DNA from: Diphasiastrum complanatum
Lineage: Eukaryota > Streptophyta > Lycopodiopsida > Lycopodiales > Lycopodiaceae
NCBI GenBank assembly: GCA_029204225.1
Contig: CM055104.1
Coordinates: 42,591,502 to 42,655,501, forward strand
Direction of reading: 5' to 3'
DNA: 64,000 nucleotides
Positions within the stretch are counted from its first letter, which is position 1, and the number at the start of each line of letters is the position of its first letter. This document shows positions 20,863 to 31,127 of the stretch, one piece after another. The translations under genes and the position numbers were made by a program. The notes under the pieces were generated by a model. That model was not told the origin of the DNA, did not search any database, and saw nothing but the letters and a program-made list of their open reading frames with translations.

Positions 20863-21828
20863 GTGATTACTAGCATTCTTGTATGGTTTTGCTAATGGAA
20901 ATGAAGCTATTGGAGGTTCATTATATCACTCATCCATGATCAAGTTCTCAAGTGTTGAGCTACTTGGTGCCAAGATTTGGAGATTGTCAATTTTTGGTGA
21001 ATTCATGGTCATTTTCTTCTGTGAAGTAGATCTTGAAGATGGACTAGTAAAACTTGCTTGGTTTATGGAGTCATGTGTTGCTGCTTTAGTATCATGGATG
21101 AACTCACTTACTCATGGATTTCCAAGTCTTGATGGTTTCTTATGGCAAGATGAAGATGGAGGCTTATTCATGGAGTGTCACTGTGGATACATGGCAACAA
21201 AGGACAAAGGAGGAGGAGACATGCAAGCAAATGTTGATCAATCACATTTATTGTTTGGTTGCTGTATTTTTCCAGAGAGTTCAAAACTAATAGCATGGAG
21301 GAATCATCTCATTTACATTCTATGTGATTCTTCATGTCCTAGTGAGGAGCATTGGAAGCTAGGAAAGCGAGTTTTGAGGTACATCATTGGAACTCGAGAT
21401 TTTGGCATATTTTATGAGAGGGATCATCATCTAATATTTTTGGATTTTCAGATTCGGACTATGCTGGAGATGTAATGGATAGAAAATCCATTAGTGCTCA
21501 TTGTATTTTCATAGGTGATGGAACTATATCGTGGATGTCGAAGAAACAAGCCACTATCTCATTGTCATCTTGTGAGGCCGAGTACAAAGCTCTTACACAT
21601 TGCACAAAGGAGGTGGTATGGATTAAGAGGATGATCAAGGATCTTCACTTACTGGATTTTTCAGACAACCCAATCATTTTTTGTGACAATCAATCAGCCC
21701 AAAGGTTGGCAACCAATCCTATCTTTCATGCTAGGAGCAAGCATATTGAGGTGCAATATCATTTTGAGAGGGAACAAGTCATTGCAAAGGAGGTGGAGCT
21801 TCAACATGTGTCCTCAAAGAAATGTGTA

Positions 21829-23958
21829 ATGCCCCGAAGGGATAACCTCTAAGATGAGGATATGAGAACACAATAGGAGAGACTATGGAGCCAAACCGCC
21901 CAACCAAACCTAGATCAAACCTGGATCTAGCCCCCAAGCCATGCCATGTAAAACAAGAAGAGAAGAGAGAAAGTGGGAACCTAAATCCAATATGTCGACG
22001 AGAGAATCTCTACCTCATTATATAGAGAATAGAGTCCTGTGCATGAAACCATGCAAATCCCATGCATCTAGAATCTACCATAGGATGTTAACTGGAAATG
22101 AAATTAGTTTTAACTTTTGATCAATTCATAACAATTACCAATTTCAAATAAAATTGGGCTATTTTTTCTTTCCATTGAACAAGAATTACTTCGTTAAAGC
22201 TGTCTGTAAGTAATGGTAATTTCATAAAATTTGGTGTATTCACACAAAAATTGTGAAATAATTACCTCCAAATACCATGAATTTACTTCCATTAATTATT
22301 TAAGAAATATCTCAAAAACTTTGGTTTGTTCAATTTTAATAACCAAAATCATCAAAACCACAATAACGAACTAATCGATGTTCCACCGATTTGAAAAGGA
22401 GAAAACTGGAAAAAAAACACGATTTAACTCCATTTACTGGGAGTACCAATACTCCAGGGTTAAATGGTTTAAATAGCATTGTACCAAGGAATCTAATTCC
22501 TATATTGGGTATATGCCTAGGGACCATACTATTCTTCACTTTTCTGTCAAAATCGGCTTAAAAAGATTCATTCAAAAAATCGATTATTATAGCTTAACCA
22601 GAGATCCAATAGTACCAAAGTTCCATAAATCTGGGCTTACGTGTATATGCCGATGTAAGAAACAAAGGCCATGTAACTCCTACAAGACATTAATACAAGG
22701 TTAAAAAAATTTACAACTAAGCACCAAGAAATCAAATTCCTATAACGAGGTGCTAGTAACTTACATTTATTGGGTTGATTTTAAGGAACTAAAAGGATTC
22801 CCCCCTAAACCAACTTAAAGTTACTCCATGTCTAACACCTTGAAATGCCTTGAACATACGGCACATAACAAGCATAGCCGTGCAATTCCCAAGGTTGCCA
22901 AATTTGAAACCCTTGCATGAGAGTCAAAACCGCCGGTCATTTCCCTTGAAAAAGGCCAAACCAACATGCCTAAAAGTATCTACTTCCAAGGCCATGCAAA
23001 AACTTGACCCCCAAACCCTAATAGGTTGAAGGGAAACCCGAACCCAAATGGCCGCCAACATCTCTTTGGAGAAGATGCTTCCTCATCACATCAAAGAGGG
23101 AGAGACAAAATAGGATCGGGATTGACCTCTCACACAGCAAGGCATCGCGCAGGAAAAGCTTCACAGCTTTTGCAATCTTCTCAACTGCTACAGAGAATCC
23201 GAGACTCTGACAGATTGTTGCACCACAGACCGTTGCAAGGAAACGATTGCAGCCAATTGTGCTCCTGCCTCGGCCATCTCTCAGCCCTTCTAACAAAAAG
23301 AATTCAGCTCACGCTCCCAAAAAACGAGATTAGCATGCAAGATGTCAATCTGCTGGGATCTCCATTTCCAGATGCATCTTCTCTTACAGTTTTCAAAGCA
23401 AGAGAGCGCGCTTACACAAACCTATGAAGTACTGATTGCAAGGAAGGATGAGCCACAGATTAACACAAACTAATCATGTCCTGGCAGCGATTGCAGGACA
23501 CGGCTGACTGTCCATCGCTCAGAAATCGGGACTTCAAAAGTTCAAAAACTTAATCCCATCCACTCTTTCAATGGCTTCAAAATAGTGGAGGCAGGCAAAC
23601 AGGTTGTAAAGACTTCAACCAAGATAATTCTTCCTTTTCCATGCACCTCAAAAGCTTCATTACTGGATCTTCCACCGTGCTCTCCCCGTATTACAGGTTC
23701 ATAGAAGCAAAAAAGAGAGAGATCAAGTCTAGCTTTTTTACAAGGATTAACAATTCCTATGAGGTGAAGGAAAGAATAATCTTAAATACAATCTTTATTC
23801 ACCGCTTAGAATCAAAGAAATTTTGCCTACAGTTCTTCCAATCTATGTTCCTAAGCATGCAAATTCACTGGGGCGTGACCAACAATCTCGAATACCGGAA
23901 GGCCGGTCTACCATATTAGGATTATTCCAGGTTTTTAACCGAATATGGCCATGACAGG
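21829..23958. mobile_element. Unclassified 2.13-kb insertion in copia RNase H
   Basis: The copia RNase H frame is cut after ATGTGTA (21822-21828) and resumes after a second ATGTGTA (23959-23965), restoring the conserved CVANIFTKAL reading. The 7-bp duplication marks insertion of 2130 bp starting ATGCCCCGAAGGG and ending CCATGACAGG. No terminal inverted repeat, LTR pair or transposase was found. Part of it (23018-23427) is less AT-rich and holds overlapping frames on both strands without recognisable domains. It could be a non-autonomous DNA element, or a solo LTR with displaced boundaries. Confidence 0.75.
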
Positions 23959-24068
23959 ATGTGTAGCTAATATCTTCACCAAAGCATTGGGAAAGGACTT
24001 GTTCATGAAGCATAGGACTTTACTTGGAGTGTTATTAAAGTCTATACTAAAACTAGTTAAAGAGGGAG

Positions 24069-24784
24069 TGTGAAAGATTCAACTAGTTTGATCATATTTG
24101 CTATATAATCATATTTGGCAAATTGAGGCCAACTTTGTTTTTTGACTTAGAGATTGACTTTTCAAAGTTCATTAATCTGAATTTCATTTGAATAAACACT
24201 TTTTGAAAATGCGGGAAAGTTAAAAGGCGAGTTTGAGTAGATTCAAATTTGAATGTTGGGTACTTTGAATCTAGACCCCGAAATAGTAGGGTTAGCATTT
24301 TGGAAGGAAAACCAAGTGGCCAAATAGGTTTTGGACCTGTTATAAAAGGTGGAAACTCGTGGAGAGACACATCTTCTCTCTTCTCTATCTCATTTCATGC
24401 TTATACATGGTTCTCTTGGGTTCTATCCATTGGTGCACTATACTTGTGATTGCATGCAATTCTATGTGTAGAATGATCTATGTATTTGCTATTTTTGGAT
24501 CCACACGTGTGAAATATAGTAGTTTGCTGATTTTGTACAGACAACAATAGTACTTTATCATTTGATTCATGTTTGATCAAGTTCTATTAGAGTTTGCATC
24601 TCATTTTGTGTGATGTAGATGCTGATTTTTCTACATATGGTGAGATTGGTAGAGTGTCTTCTTTTGTAACCCAAGATCTTCTTTGTAGATTGGATCATCA
24701 ATGATCTAGAATCCTTCACAAGAACATGTGTAAGAAAATATTGCAGATACGTCCATATCATGTTTGCATACCCAACATTTCACA
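24069..24784 (+). repeat. 3' LTR of copia family A (716 bp)
   Basis: The LTR starts TGTGAAAGATTC after the purine-rich AAAGAGGGAG and ends AACATTTCACA, so its tips form the short inverted repeat TGTGAAA/TTTCACA. One CACACGTGTG palindrome is at 24502-24511. It is homologous to the truncated LTR at 31128-31515 on the other strand. The first five bases supply the pol stop codon. Confidence 0.85.
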
Positions 24785-25024
24785 TGTAAGGCAGTTGGAG
24801 TAGGAACTATAGGGTTTAAGAGTGCAAACTGAGTTTAATTTCCAATTTCAATTTGTCAATAGTTTTGAGTAAAATAAAAATTGTACGACAGAGTGGAGAC
24901 CGGGTTACCTCGAATGGATCCAGATAATTGTAAGCCAAATGATGTTGTAAAATATTGGACAAGGTACTAGCTTGAATTGCATTAGGCTATGCATTTTTAC
25001 CATTGTCCAAATAGCATCAAACGG

Positions 25025-25250
25025 AGTCCCGGGCTCAATTGGTTAGCTTGACATCCAAAGTTTCTTAGGTTTGAGCCCCTCTTGGAAACCAGGATGCATT
25101 GTCCAATTAGCATTTTGAATCAAAGTCATCCAATAATTCTCGATTCACAACATTAGAGTTTTGGAGGTTAAAATTCCTCCCTAGGACATTCAAACCAACA
25201 ATGTTGACCTTTGCAAATAGTGCAAAGTATGTGTTTGCTTACCATAACAG
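25025..25250 (+). repeat. SINE-like tRNA-derived sequence (candidate)
   Basis: GGGCTCAATTGGTTAGC near 25034 resembles an RNA polymerase III A box and tRNA D-arm. GGTTTGAGCCCC near 25070 resembles a B box and T-arm, with about 35 bp between them. The stretch does not fold into an obvious full tRNA, so a tRNA-derived SINE head is more likely than a tRNA gene. The 3' end is not defined. Confidence 0.35.
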
Positions 25251-26054
25251 GTTAGGGGCTCATTTGACTTGCTGACAAATAAATGCTACCCTCAATAGGA
25301 TTTAAGTTGTCCAACCTTTTGGTTTGTATTCCTATCCATAGATTGTTTGATTTTGATCGAATAGTCGTTGATTATTGGCTTAGGGTCGATTATTCAAACT
25401 TTAAATATTGTATTGGAATTTCGGGAAGCATTAGTTGAACTCCATTGATATAGAATGGAGCTAGTAGATTGTCTTCACCAGATGATACAAAATATCTCCA
25501 AAGTCTCAAAACATAATAGCAATTTAAGAAGCCCTTATTAAACCATACATACTACAGTTTTGTTGGCCATTGAATATGTCGGGAGCATGAAGTTGATCAT
25601 TGTAGGCCAATATCCAGACCAACGCATAGAGTGAAAAATTTGGATCATTTTTGCCTTTTACAACACCTCAATCCAAGGTGGCATGTGAAAGATATGACAG
25701 TATGAAAAAACTTTAAGTAGCTGCAAACAGTGATAATCAAAGATTGGTTTGGGCTAAACTATTGTTTTTGGTTTGTTTGGACATACACGTACATGTTTAT
25801 ACTCTGCTCTGCCCGAATGATGAGAAGGAAAACTTTCCAGTTCTGTGAGACTGTGTTGAAAGGGCAAGGTTTTTTTTTTCTTGAAAACAACATTAGTTGA
25901 CAACTAGTCATTGTCTTGTGTTTCAGATTATTGGAAGAATTTATAAAGCATAAACTCACAGAAGATTCAATATATCATGAACTTAGGATTGTAATCAATA
26001 TATGAGAGTGACTGCCATTAAAGAATAAACCCATCAATGCGGCTAACATGCTAA

Positions 26055-26586
26055 GGGACCTGCCCCACTTACAGGTTAGCTAACCGGCAGTTAAGTTAGT
26101 GCTAACTTGTTCCAGTTAGCTAACTGGCATTCTTGCTTTCCCACCTACAGTAATCCACCGTAGTTACGTTTGTTGTAACTGAGGTGGTGCCCCATCTCAC
26201 ACCCATTATCCTGCTTCAGTTAAGGATTGCAGTGAAGGATTGCAGTGGAGTGCAGCAGTTGGCAGTGGTTGGAGCAGCGATGGAGGGAGAGGAGAAGAAG
26301 AGCAACGATGAGGAGAAGAGGGGAAGAAAGTGGACAGTGGCAGTTGGAGGAGGAGACAGGCAACAGAGTGTGGCCCCTAGGTCCTAGCTTAACTGAGACA
26401 AAGTTATCTTAAGGAACCTATTTCACAACAATTAGTGAGGAGCACAAAATGATCTAGTCCAAGTTAGTGCTAACTGAATCCGTTAGCTAACTTGTGTGAG
26501 TTAACTGTAAGTGGGGCAGCACACTTCTCAGTTAGCTTCAGTTAGCACTAACTGAAAAGTGCTAACTTGTAAGTGGGGCAGGCCCC
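26055..26586. mobile_element. PIF/Harbinger-type MITE, 532 bp
   Basis: The terminal inverted repeats are GGGACCTGCCCCACTTACA at the left and, on the other strand of the right end, GGGGCCTGCCCCACTTACA, continuing into GTTAGC. The flanks carry TAA (26052-26054 and 26587-26589), the 3-bp target preference of PIF/Harbinger (Tourist) elements. The terminal motif TAAGTGGGGCAG occurs a second time inside the right end (about 26507-26519), and many GTTAGCTAAC/GTTAGTGCTAAC palindromes fill both arms. No transposase frame is present. Confidence 0.85.
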
Positions 26587-26589
26587 TAA

Positions 26590-27769
26590 CCGATAGAATC
26601 TTCTTGCGGCTGCCGTGTCAATTTTATTAGTGATGTTATGACAGAATAAATTGAGCATGGTAAGTTCATTAATGTCTTTAAAATAAGTTGGCACTCAGGT
26701 GATTTATTGTGAACTAATTAGGTAATGTTCTTCACAGTTAGACAGTTATTATGCAAAATAACAACAGAACAGTAGGTGGAAAAGGCTGTGAACAAGGTAG
26801 CAGTGCCTTGCATGAGATAGCAATCTGTAATGCACTCGGTAAAGGAAAACCAGTGCATCTGAAAGCCTGTTAGAGGCGTGTTGGGTTGTGTCAATGCCCT
26901 GCAATGTGCTAGGAAAACTGTTCATGAACTAGAGTAGTGTTAGAAAGGGTTGCAAAGATACCAATTGAGGGATGGAAGACCTGCTATCCCCATTTCATGC
27001 TATAGATCGCTAAAATCACTACTACAAGGCGTGGGACAGACAGGTACTGAATTAGATTGCAGCATAAAATTCAAGTCTGAAAAATGATGTTCATGGAGTT
27101 GTGATTTGACAATACTTGCTGCCCGCAAGACTCCTAACTGCCCGACTCTTAAAACTTAGTAATAATATATTCTGAGCAAAGCATAGTTAAACAAACTTAC
27201 ATGTTTTAAAGAGGGCCAACCTACAAAAAGCTACAAAACATCATCTACAACAACATCAGCATTAAACTACAGATGAGTAGAACAACAATAGATTTTATAG
27301 ATATTTTTAATATTTTTATAAAATCATAATCAATATCTGATCATTCCAATGTATTCTACGCGAAGAGTATATCATTTTTGCTTTTTACCTCATCTCCATC
27401 CGAGTGAAGAGGGTGCTCAAGAGTATGTCTTGAGGATCAGATCAAGGTCAAGTTTTTTCACAGAGAGTCATTTATAGATTGTGCATAATAGCACTGATTG
27501 CATAATAACTTCTCAGGAAATCAAGAAGTTTCCAAAACTGTAGCACTCCACACTTTTCGTAGAATTTGACCAGTTTTTGAGTTCAGGGCATTGCATTTCC
27601 TAAAGACAGCTTGGAAGCCAGTCATATGACTTATGGAGTGTGCAAGCTATCATGAATTCCTCTTACCTCTGACGCTTGGCTGAATCGCGTTTGTCTGGTA
27701 GGTAGCAAACAATTAGCACATCATGCCCAATAAAGGTATAAGGGATGTTGCATCAACAAGTCTCAGACT
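26590..27769. other. Intergenic DNA 3' of the folate gene
   Basis: No coding frame was found. A partial copy of the foldback element at 30666-30999 lies at 27344-27408 (shared CCAATGTATTCTAC and TTTGCTTTTT words). The 3' UTR of the HPPK-DHPS gene should lie just below 27770, but no clear poly(A) signal could be assigned. Confidence 0.5.
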
Positions 27770-29191
27770 TCAAGTTGTTTCACTAGGCTCCTGCAGATGC
27801 TTGTAAACTGCATCAGCAACCCTACATGCATCTCGTGTAGCCTTGACATTATGTACTCTGGCTACGTTGGCTCCACCACCAATTGCAACAGTTAAAGCTG
27901 CAATTGAAGCTGCATCCAGATCCTCTGCCTTAGGATTAGCACAGATTTTACCCAGAAAACTCTTGCGAGACAGCCCTATCAAAATAGGTCCATGACTAAA
28001 AGCCATGCTTCTTTGGATGAGATGTTGTCTAAACAATGGCATATCTCTAAGGAGAGATAAGTTCTGATCAAGCTCTTTGGCAAAACCAATCCCAGGATCT
28101 GTAATTATATGCCAGGATGGAATGCCTGCGGATTCAGCTTTTTCTAACCTCGCACAGAGTTCTCCAGTCACGTCTTGGGGCATATTGAAGTACTTAGTGT
28201 TTGCCTCATTCATCATAGTGGTTGGATCTCCTCTCATATGCATGAGCACACACGGCACACCCAACTCAGCAATTGTTTCATACATGGTAGGATCTAAGCA
28301 CCCACCAGATACATCATTTATGATGTTTGCTCCATGGCCTACAGCCTCTCGAGCCACCTTGGAATCAAAAGTATCGACAGACAGACGAATTCCATCCATT
28401 TCAGACACATTGGCCAGGGCATCCAGCACAGGAATTAAGCGAGATTGTTCTTCCTCGGTCGAAAGCCTTCTCGCATTAGGTCGAGTGGATTGAGCCCCAA
28501 TGTCAATGAAATCAGCACCTTCGGAAATCATTGCGCAAACACGATCCACTGCCCGATCCACAGACGAGAACCTACCCCCATCACTGAAGCTATCAGGAGT
28601 TAGATTGAGAATGCCCATCACAGTGGTCCGAGCTGAGAAATGCCACAATCTCTCACCAATTGGAAAAACCCTCTTCAGCCCTTCCCTGCCCACAAGCCTC
28701 TCTCCTCCCATCTCATTCCAAACCCTAAAAACTCCCCCTTTGGCGCACGCATGTGTGGACCAGTGATCGTGCCTGTCAAGCTTTGAATCAAGGAGATCTA
28801 TCAGAGGGGCTAGGACAAAGGGGCGCTCCATGAACAACTTGTGTGGAATCTGAAGAGTATCAGTTTCAACTGTGTGATTGCCATAGAAAATGATGTCCAG
28901 ATCAATTGGTCTTGGCCCATACCTCATTCCTTGGAAAGATCTTCCCAGATGACTCTCGATCCTCTTCAGTGCTTGCAGCAGGGCATGCGGCTCCAGGGTG
29001 GTGGTGGCAGCGACGGCAGAGTTGAGGAAGGATGGCTGCTCTGTCACATGTGCAGGAGCACTCTCATACAAGCAGGCATGGCGAGAGATGTTAATCCCAG
29101 CTTGTCGCATCAGATTTAAAGCGTTTTTGAAGTTGGCTACGCGATTGCCCACATTGCCTCCCATTGCAATCACTACTTCCTGCGCCACCAT
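27770..29191 (-). CDS. HPPK/DHPS: Bifunctional 6-hydroxymethyl-dihydropterin pyrophosphokinase / dihydropteroate synthase
   Basis: The 473-codon frame fuses two folate-pathway enzymes, as in plants. HPPK (about 3-135) pyrophosphorylates hydroxymethyldihydropterin. It shows GGNVGNR at 11-17, YESAPAHVTEQPSFLNSAV at 42-60 and the metal-binding GPRPIDLDI at 92-100. DHPS (about 188-465) joins that product to p-aminobenzoate. It shows VMGILNLTPDSFSDGG at 191-206, IGAQSTRPNA at 231-240, SVDTFDS at 271-277, INDVSGG at 291-297, HMRGDP at 318-323, DPGIGFAKE at 365-373, GLSRKSFLG at 406-414 and ARVHNV at 444-449. No key residue appears lost. The frame has no introns over both domains. In seed plants the main isoform is mitochondrial and has an N-terminal presequence. 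The ATG used here gives a short, cytosol-type start, but an upstream exon is possible. Confidence 0.95.
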   Translation of the reverse strand: MVAQEVVIAMGGNVGNRVANFKNALNLMRQAGINISRHACLYESAPAHVTEQPSFLNSAVAATTTLEPHALLQALKRIESHLGRSFQGMRYGPRPIDLDIIFYGNHTVETDTLQIPHKLFMERPFVLAPLIDLLDSKLDRHDHWSTHACAKGGVFRVWNEMGGERLVGREGLKRVFPIGERLWHFSARTTVMGILNLTPDSFSDGGRFSSVDRAVDRVCAMISEGADFIDIGAQSTRPNARRLSTEEEQSRLIPVLDALANVSEMDGIRLSVDTFDSKVAREAVGHGANIINDVSGGCLDPTMYETIAELGVPCVLMHMRGDPTTMMNEANTKYFNMPQDVTGELCARLEKAESAGIPSWHIITDPGIGFAKELDQNLSLLRDMPLFRQHLIQRSMAFSHGPILIGLSRKSFLGKICANPKAEDLDAASIAALTVAIGGGANVARVHNVKATRDACRVADAVYKHLQEPSETT

Positions 29192-29221
29192 TGTGATGAC
29201 CTGATAAGCAAAAACACCACA

Positions 29222-29242
29222 CCCCCCCCCCCCCCCCCCCCC
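29222..29242. repeat. Homopolymer run of 21 C
   Basis: An uninterrupted C run lies 30 bp upstream of the HPPK-DHPS ATG (G run on the coding strand). It would lie in the 5' UTR or in the proposed short intron. Such runs are unstable, so the length may be inexact in the assembly. Confidence 0.95.
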
Positions 29243-29284
29243 AAATCAATGCCACCAGAAGAAGAAATATTCCAAAATTGCTAC

Positions 29285-29527
29285 TTCCATGAAAATTATT
29301 AGATCAGAGCAGCTCCTTTTCATGGTTTTGCAGTAGATTTGGCACTTGCTGGCATTGGGGACAGAGTAGAGGTTGATTGATAAGAAGAAGAATAAATCAC
29401 CAGACACTTCCGCATCTGGAAAAAGTAGCCTGAAAAACAGTGGATCGTAGTAGTTTGCTATTCCCTTATAGTGCTGAGCTAATGGCACTAAATATTTGAC
29501 GCACGCCCACTTCGATGCTTGCCACAA
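29285..29527 (-). CDS. Candidate 5' exon of HPPK-DHPS (unproven)
   Basis: A minus-strand frame of 81 codons ends at a possible donor (GAA/GTAGCA). CTTATCAG/GTC at 29201 offers an acceptor nine bases before the HPPK ATG. The 84-nt intron (29201-29284) keeps the frame, giving a fusion of 81+3+473 residues. The peptide is aromatic and hydrophobic with few arginines, so it does not look like a classic mitochondrial presequence. The coincidence of frame and splice sites could be chance. Confidence 0.3.
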
Positions 29528-30640
29528 TTCCCAACTGCCACTGGAAACTTTACACGATGCAGCGTGGCAAGATCTGAATGCTTATGTTAAAGGGCTCACA
29601 TTGTTCCTCAATTGCACTCGCTCCACCTCTTCGTACCATCAAAATTGCATTTCATGGAGATGGAGGTTTCTCTCAAGGTCTTGCTTAGTCTTTGCCAAGT
29701 GCCCATGCAAGGATCAGCATATTCATCCTAAGGGTGGTGGTGACTTGGGTGTACCCTGTGCCCTATAAGACTCTGAGGGGTGTGACACTTCCTAAATTCT
29801 CAGAGCAAATTAGGAAGTCAAGGACTGAGCCTCCAACTTGTGGTGAGCCAGTCAAGTAGTCACAAGTCATGAGCTAGCTCTGGAGCTCGAGTCATGGCCT
29901 AGTCAGCTCCTGGGATCCATATCTGAGAGCTAGACTAATTCTGCCAGGCTCACCAAGCTTAATCAACAAATAAATGAAGAAACATCAAAGCCTTCGTATC
30001 TTGTGACCAACCTGCAGAAATACACGTAAACACAACTGCACCGCCAGAGGCACCGCCCAAGACACCGCATACCGCCAGGATACCGCCAAGGCTCCGCCTA
30101 ACACACCGCGGGACACCGCCGAGGGACCACTCAGACTCCGCAGGAGTTTCATATTCGGCCTATCTGCGGTCACTATGCGAAGTAGACCAACCGCCGAGGC
30201 ACCGCCTTAACACCGCAGGTCAACGCATGCGGTTTACATGCGACTACAACACATGAAGGAAATGAATCGCCGAGCACCAAAAGCAGCAGTTGCGGTCAGT
30301 ATGCGACTGTGACAACTTGCAAAAGACTTCACGCTCCTCATGCAGCTGAAGCTCACAACGCAAAGGACCGCTAAAGCATCGCCATGGCTTCGACTGCGGT
30401 CAACATGCGGCTACGGTAGTACCGCATCATCACGCTCCCGGCGCGTGAACGGGCAGTTAAAGCACCAGCAAACAACGAGAAGCACGGAAGACTGCGACAG
30501 ACAACAGAAGCAGATTGGATTAAGTTAATATGTTCATTTGATTACTCAAGATTAGATTAATCACCTCTCCGTCCTTCATATATGGGATCAATGAGAGAAT
30601 ATATTTTTTGTATGTTCCAGATGGAGGCTATAACTTAAGT
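29528..30640. repeat. Intergenic DNA with a CCGC/GCGG-rich interspersed repeat
   Basis: From about 30040 to 30480 the words ACCGCC, CACCGC and TGCGGT recur at irregular spacing in both orientations, in sharp contrast to the AT-rich surroundings. A possible LTR start TGTGACACTTCC lies at 29780, and this block could be the body of a solo LTR, but no end or target duplication could be found. No coding frame is supported. Confidence 0.45.
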
Positions 30641-30665
30641 ATTTCATTTTTTTTTTCTTATCAAA

Positions 30666-30999
30666 TTTGATTAAAACAATGTATTCTACATGAAAAATGG
30701 AGCATTTGGATCATCTCAATCTGAGCAATATTTAAGAAAGTTATCGCCCTTCAAAGTTTTTTAGGCTAATTTTTTTTTTTCTTGGAGCTTGAAAAGCATG
30801 CTACCCCGGCGTGCTATTTTTTATTTAAGCTTTTAGTCTTTAACTCAAATTGATACAACCCCTTTTAGGTTCCAAGGGAAAAATGTTTACTAGTCTAAAA
30901 AACGTTAAACTGTCATAACTTTACTATTGCTCGGATTGAGATGGTTCAAAAAGCAAAAGTGCTCCATTTTTTATGTAGAATCCATTGGTATAATCAAAG
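30666..30999. repeat. Foldback element with ~80-bp inverted arms
   Basis: The left arm 30666-30743 and the right arm 30914-30999 are inverted copies: TTTGATTAAAACAATG against TTTGATTATACCAATG, then ATTCTACAT, AAAAATGGAGCA and CATCTCAATC, AGCAATA. The loop is about 170 bp. A third partial copy lies at 27344-27408. The structure suggests a small non-autonomous transposon family. Ends and target duplication were not resolved. Confidence 0.65.
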
Positions 31000-31127
31000 T
31001 TAGTTTTTATCTAATATAAAATGATTATTTATAAAGCCTATATATCTGATAGCATACCATGTGCCATGAAATTTTAGAAATCATTTGTAAATAAAACTCG
31101 CTAAATTCGCAAAGAATTTACTCGTTG

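Larger units (their letters stand above)
19980..24073 (+). pseudogene. Ty1/copia pol, rearranged and interrupted (family A)
   Basis: Parts in order are as follows. The protease WWIDNGASSHMTFHKDYF lies at 20016-20240, continuing after a frame change with KNVLFIPFITKNLLSVSQLL to about 20450. A jump leads to an integrase end, TPQQNGVAKRKNR, near 20570. The 20577-20862 segment is inverted. Sequence to 21330 is unrecognised. RNase H follows from PSEEHWKLGKRVLRYIIG through SSCEAEYKAL and CDNQSAQRLATNPIFHA (21334-21828). The last RNase H residues (ANIFTKALGKDLFMKH) resume at 23966 after a 2.13-kb insertion and end in TGA at 24071-24073. Reverse transcriptase is lost. The stop codon lies inside the first bases of the 3' LTR. 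Confidence 0.85.

Noticed and set aside
23018-23427. Overlapping ORFs of 92 and 133 codons on opposite strands
   Set aside because: No recognisable domain; they mirror each other and lie within the unclassified 2.1-kb insertion. Kept only as a possible captured fragment.
25025-25100. Functional tRNA gene
   Set aside because: A-box and B-box-like words are present, but acceptor and anticodon stems do not pair convincingly.
28077-29204. Several plus-strand ORFs of 68-138 codons
   Set aside because: Antisense shadows of the strongly conserved HPPK-DHPS frame.
29285-29527. Classic mitochondrial presequence for HPPK-DHPS
   Set aside because: The in-phase 81-codon frame is poor in Arg and contains acidic residues; a second frame that looks more like a presequence is out of phase and stops.
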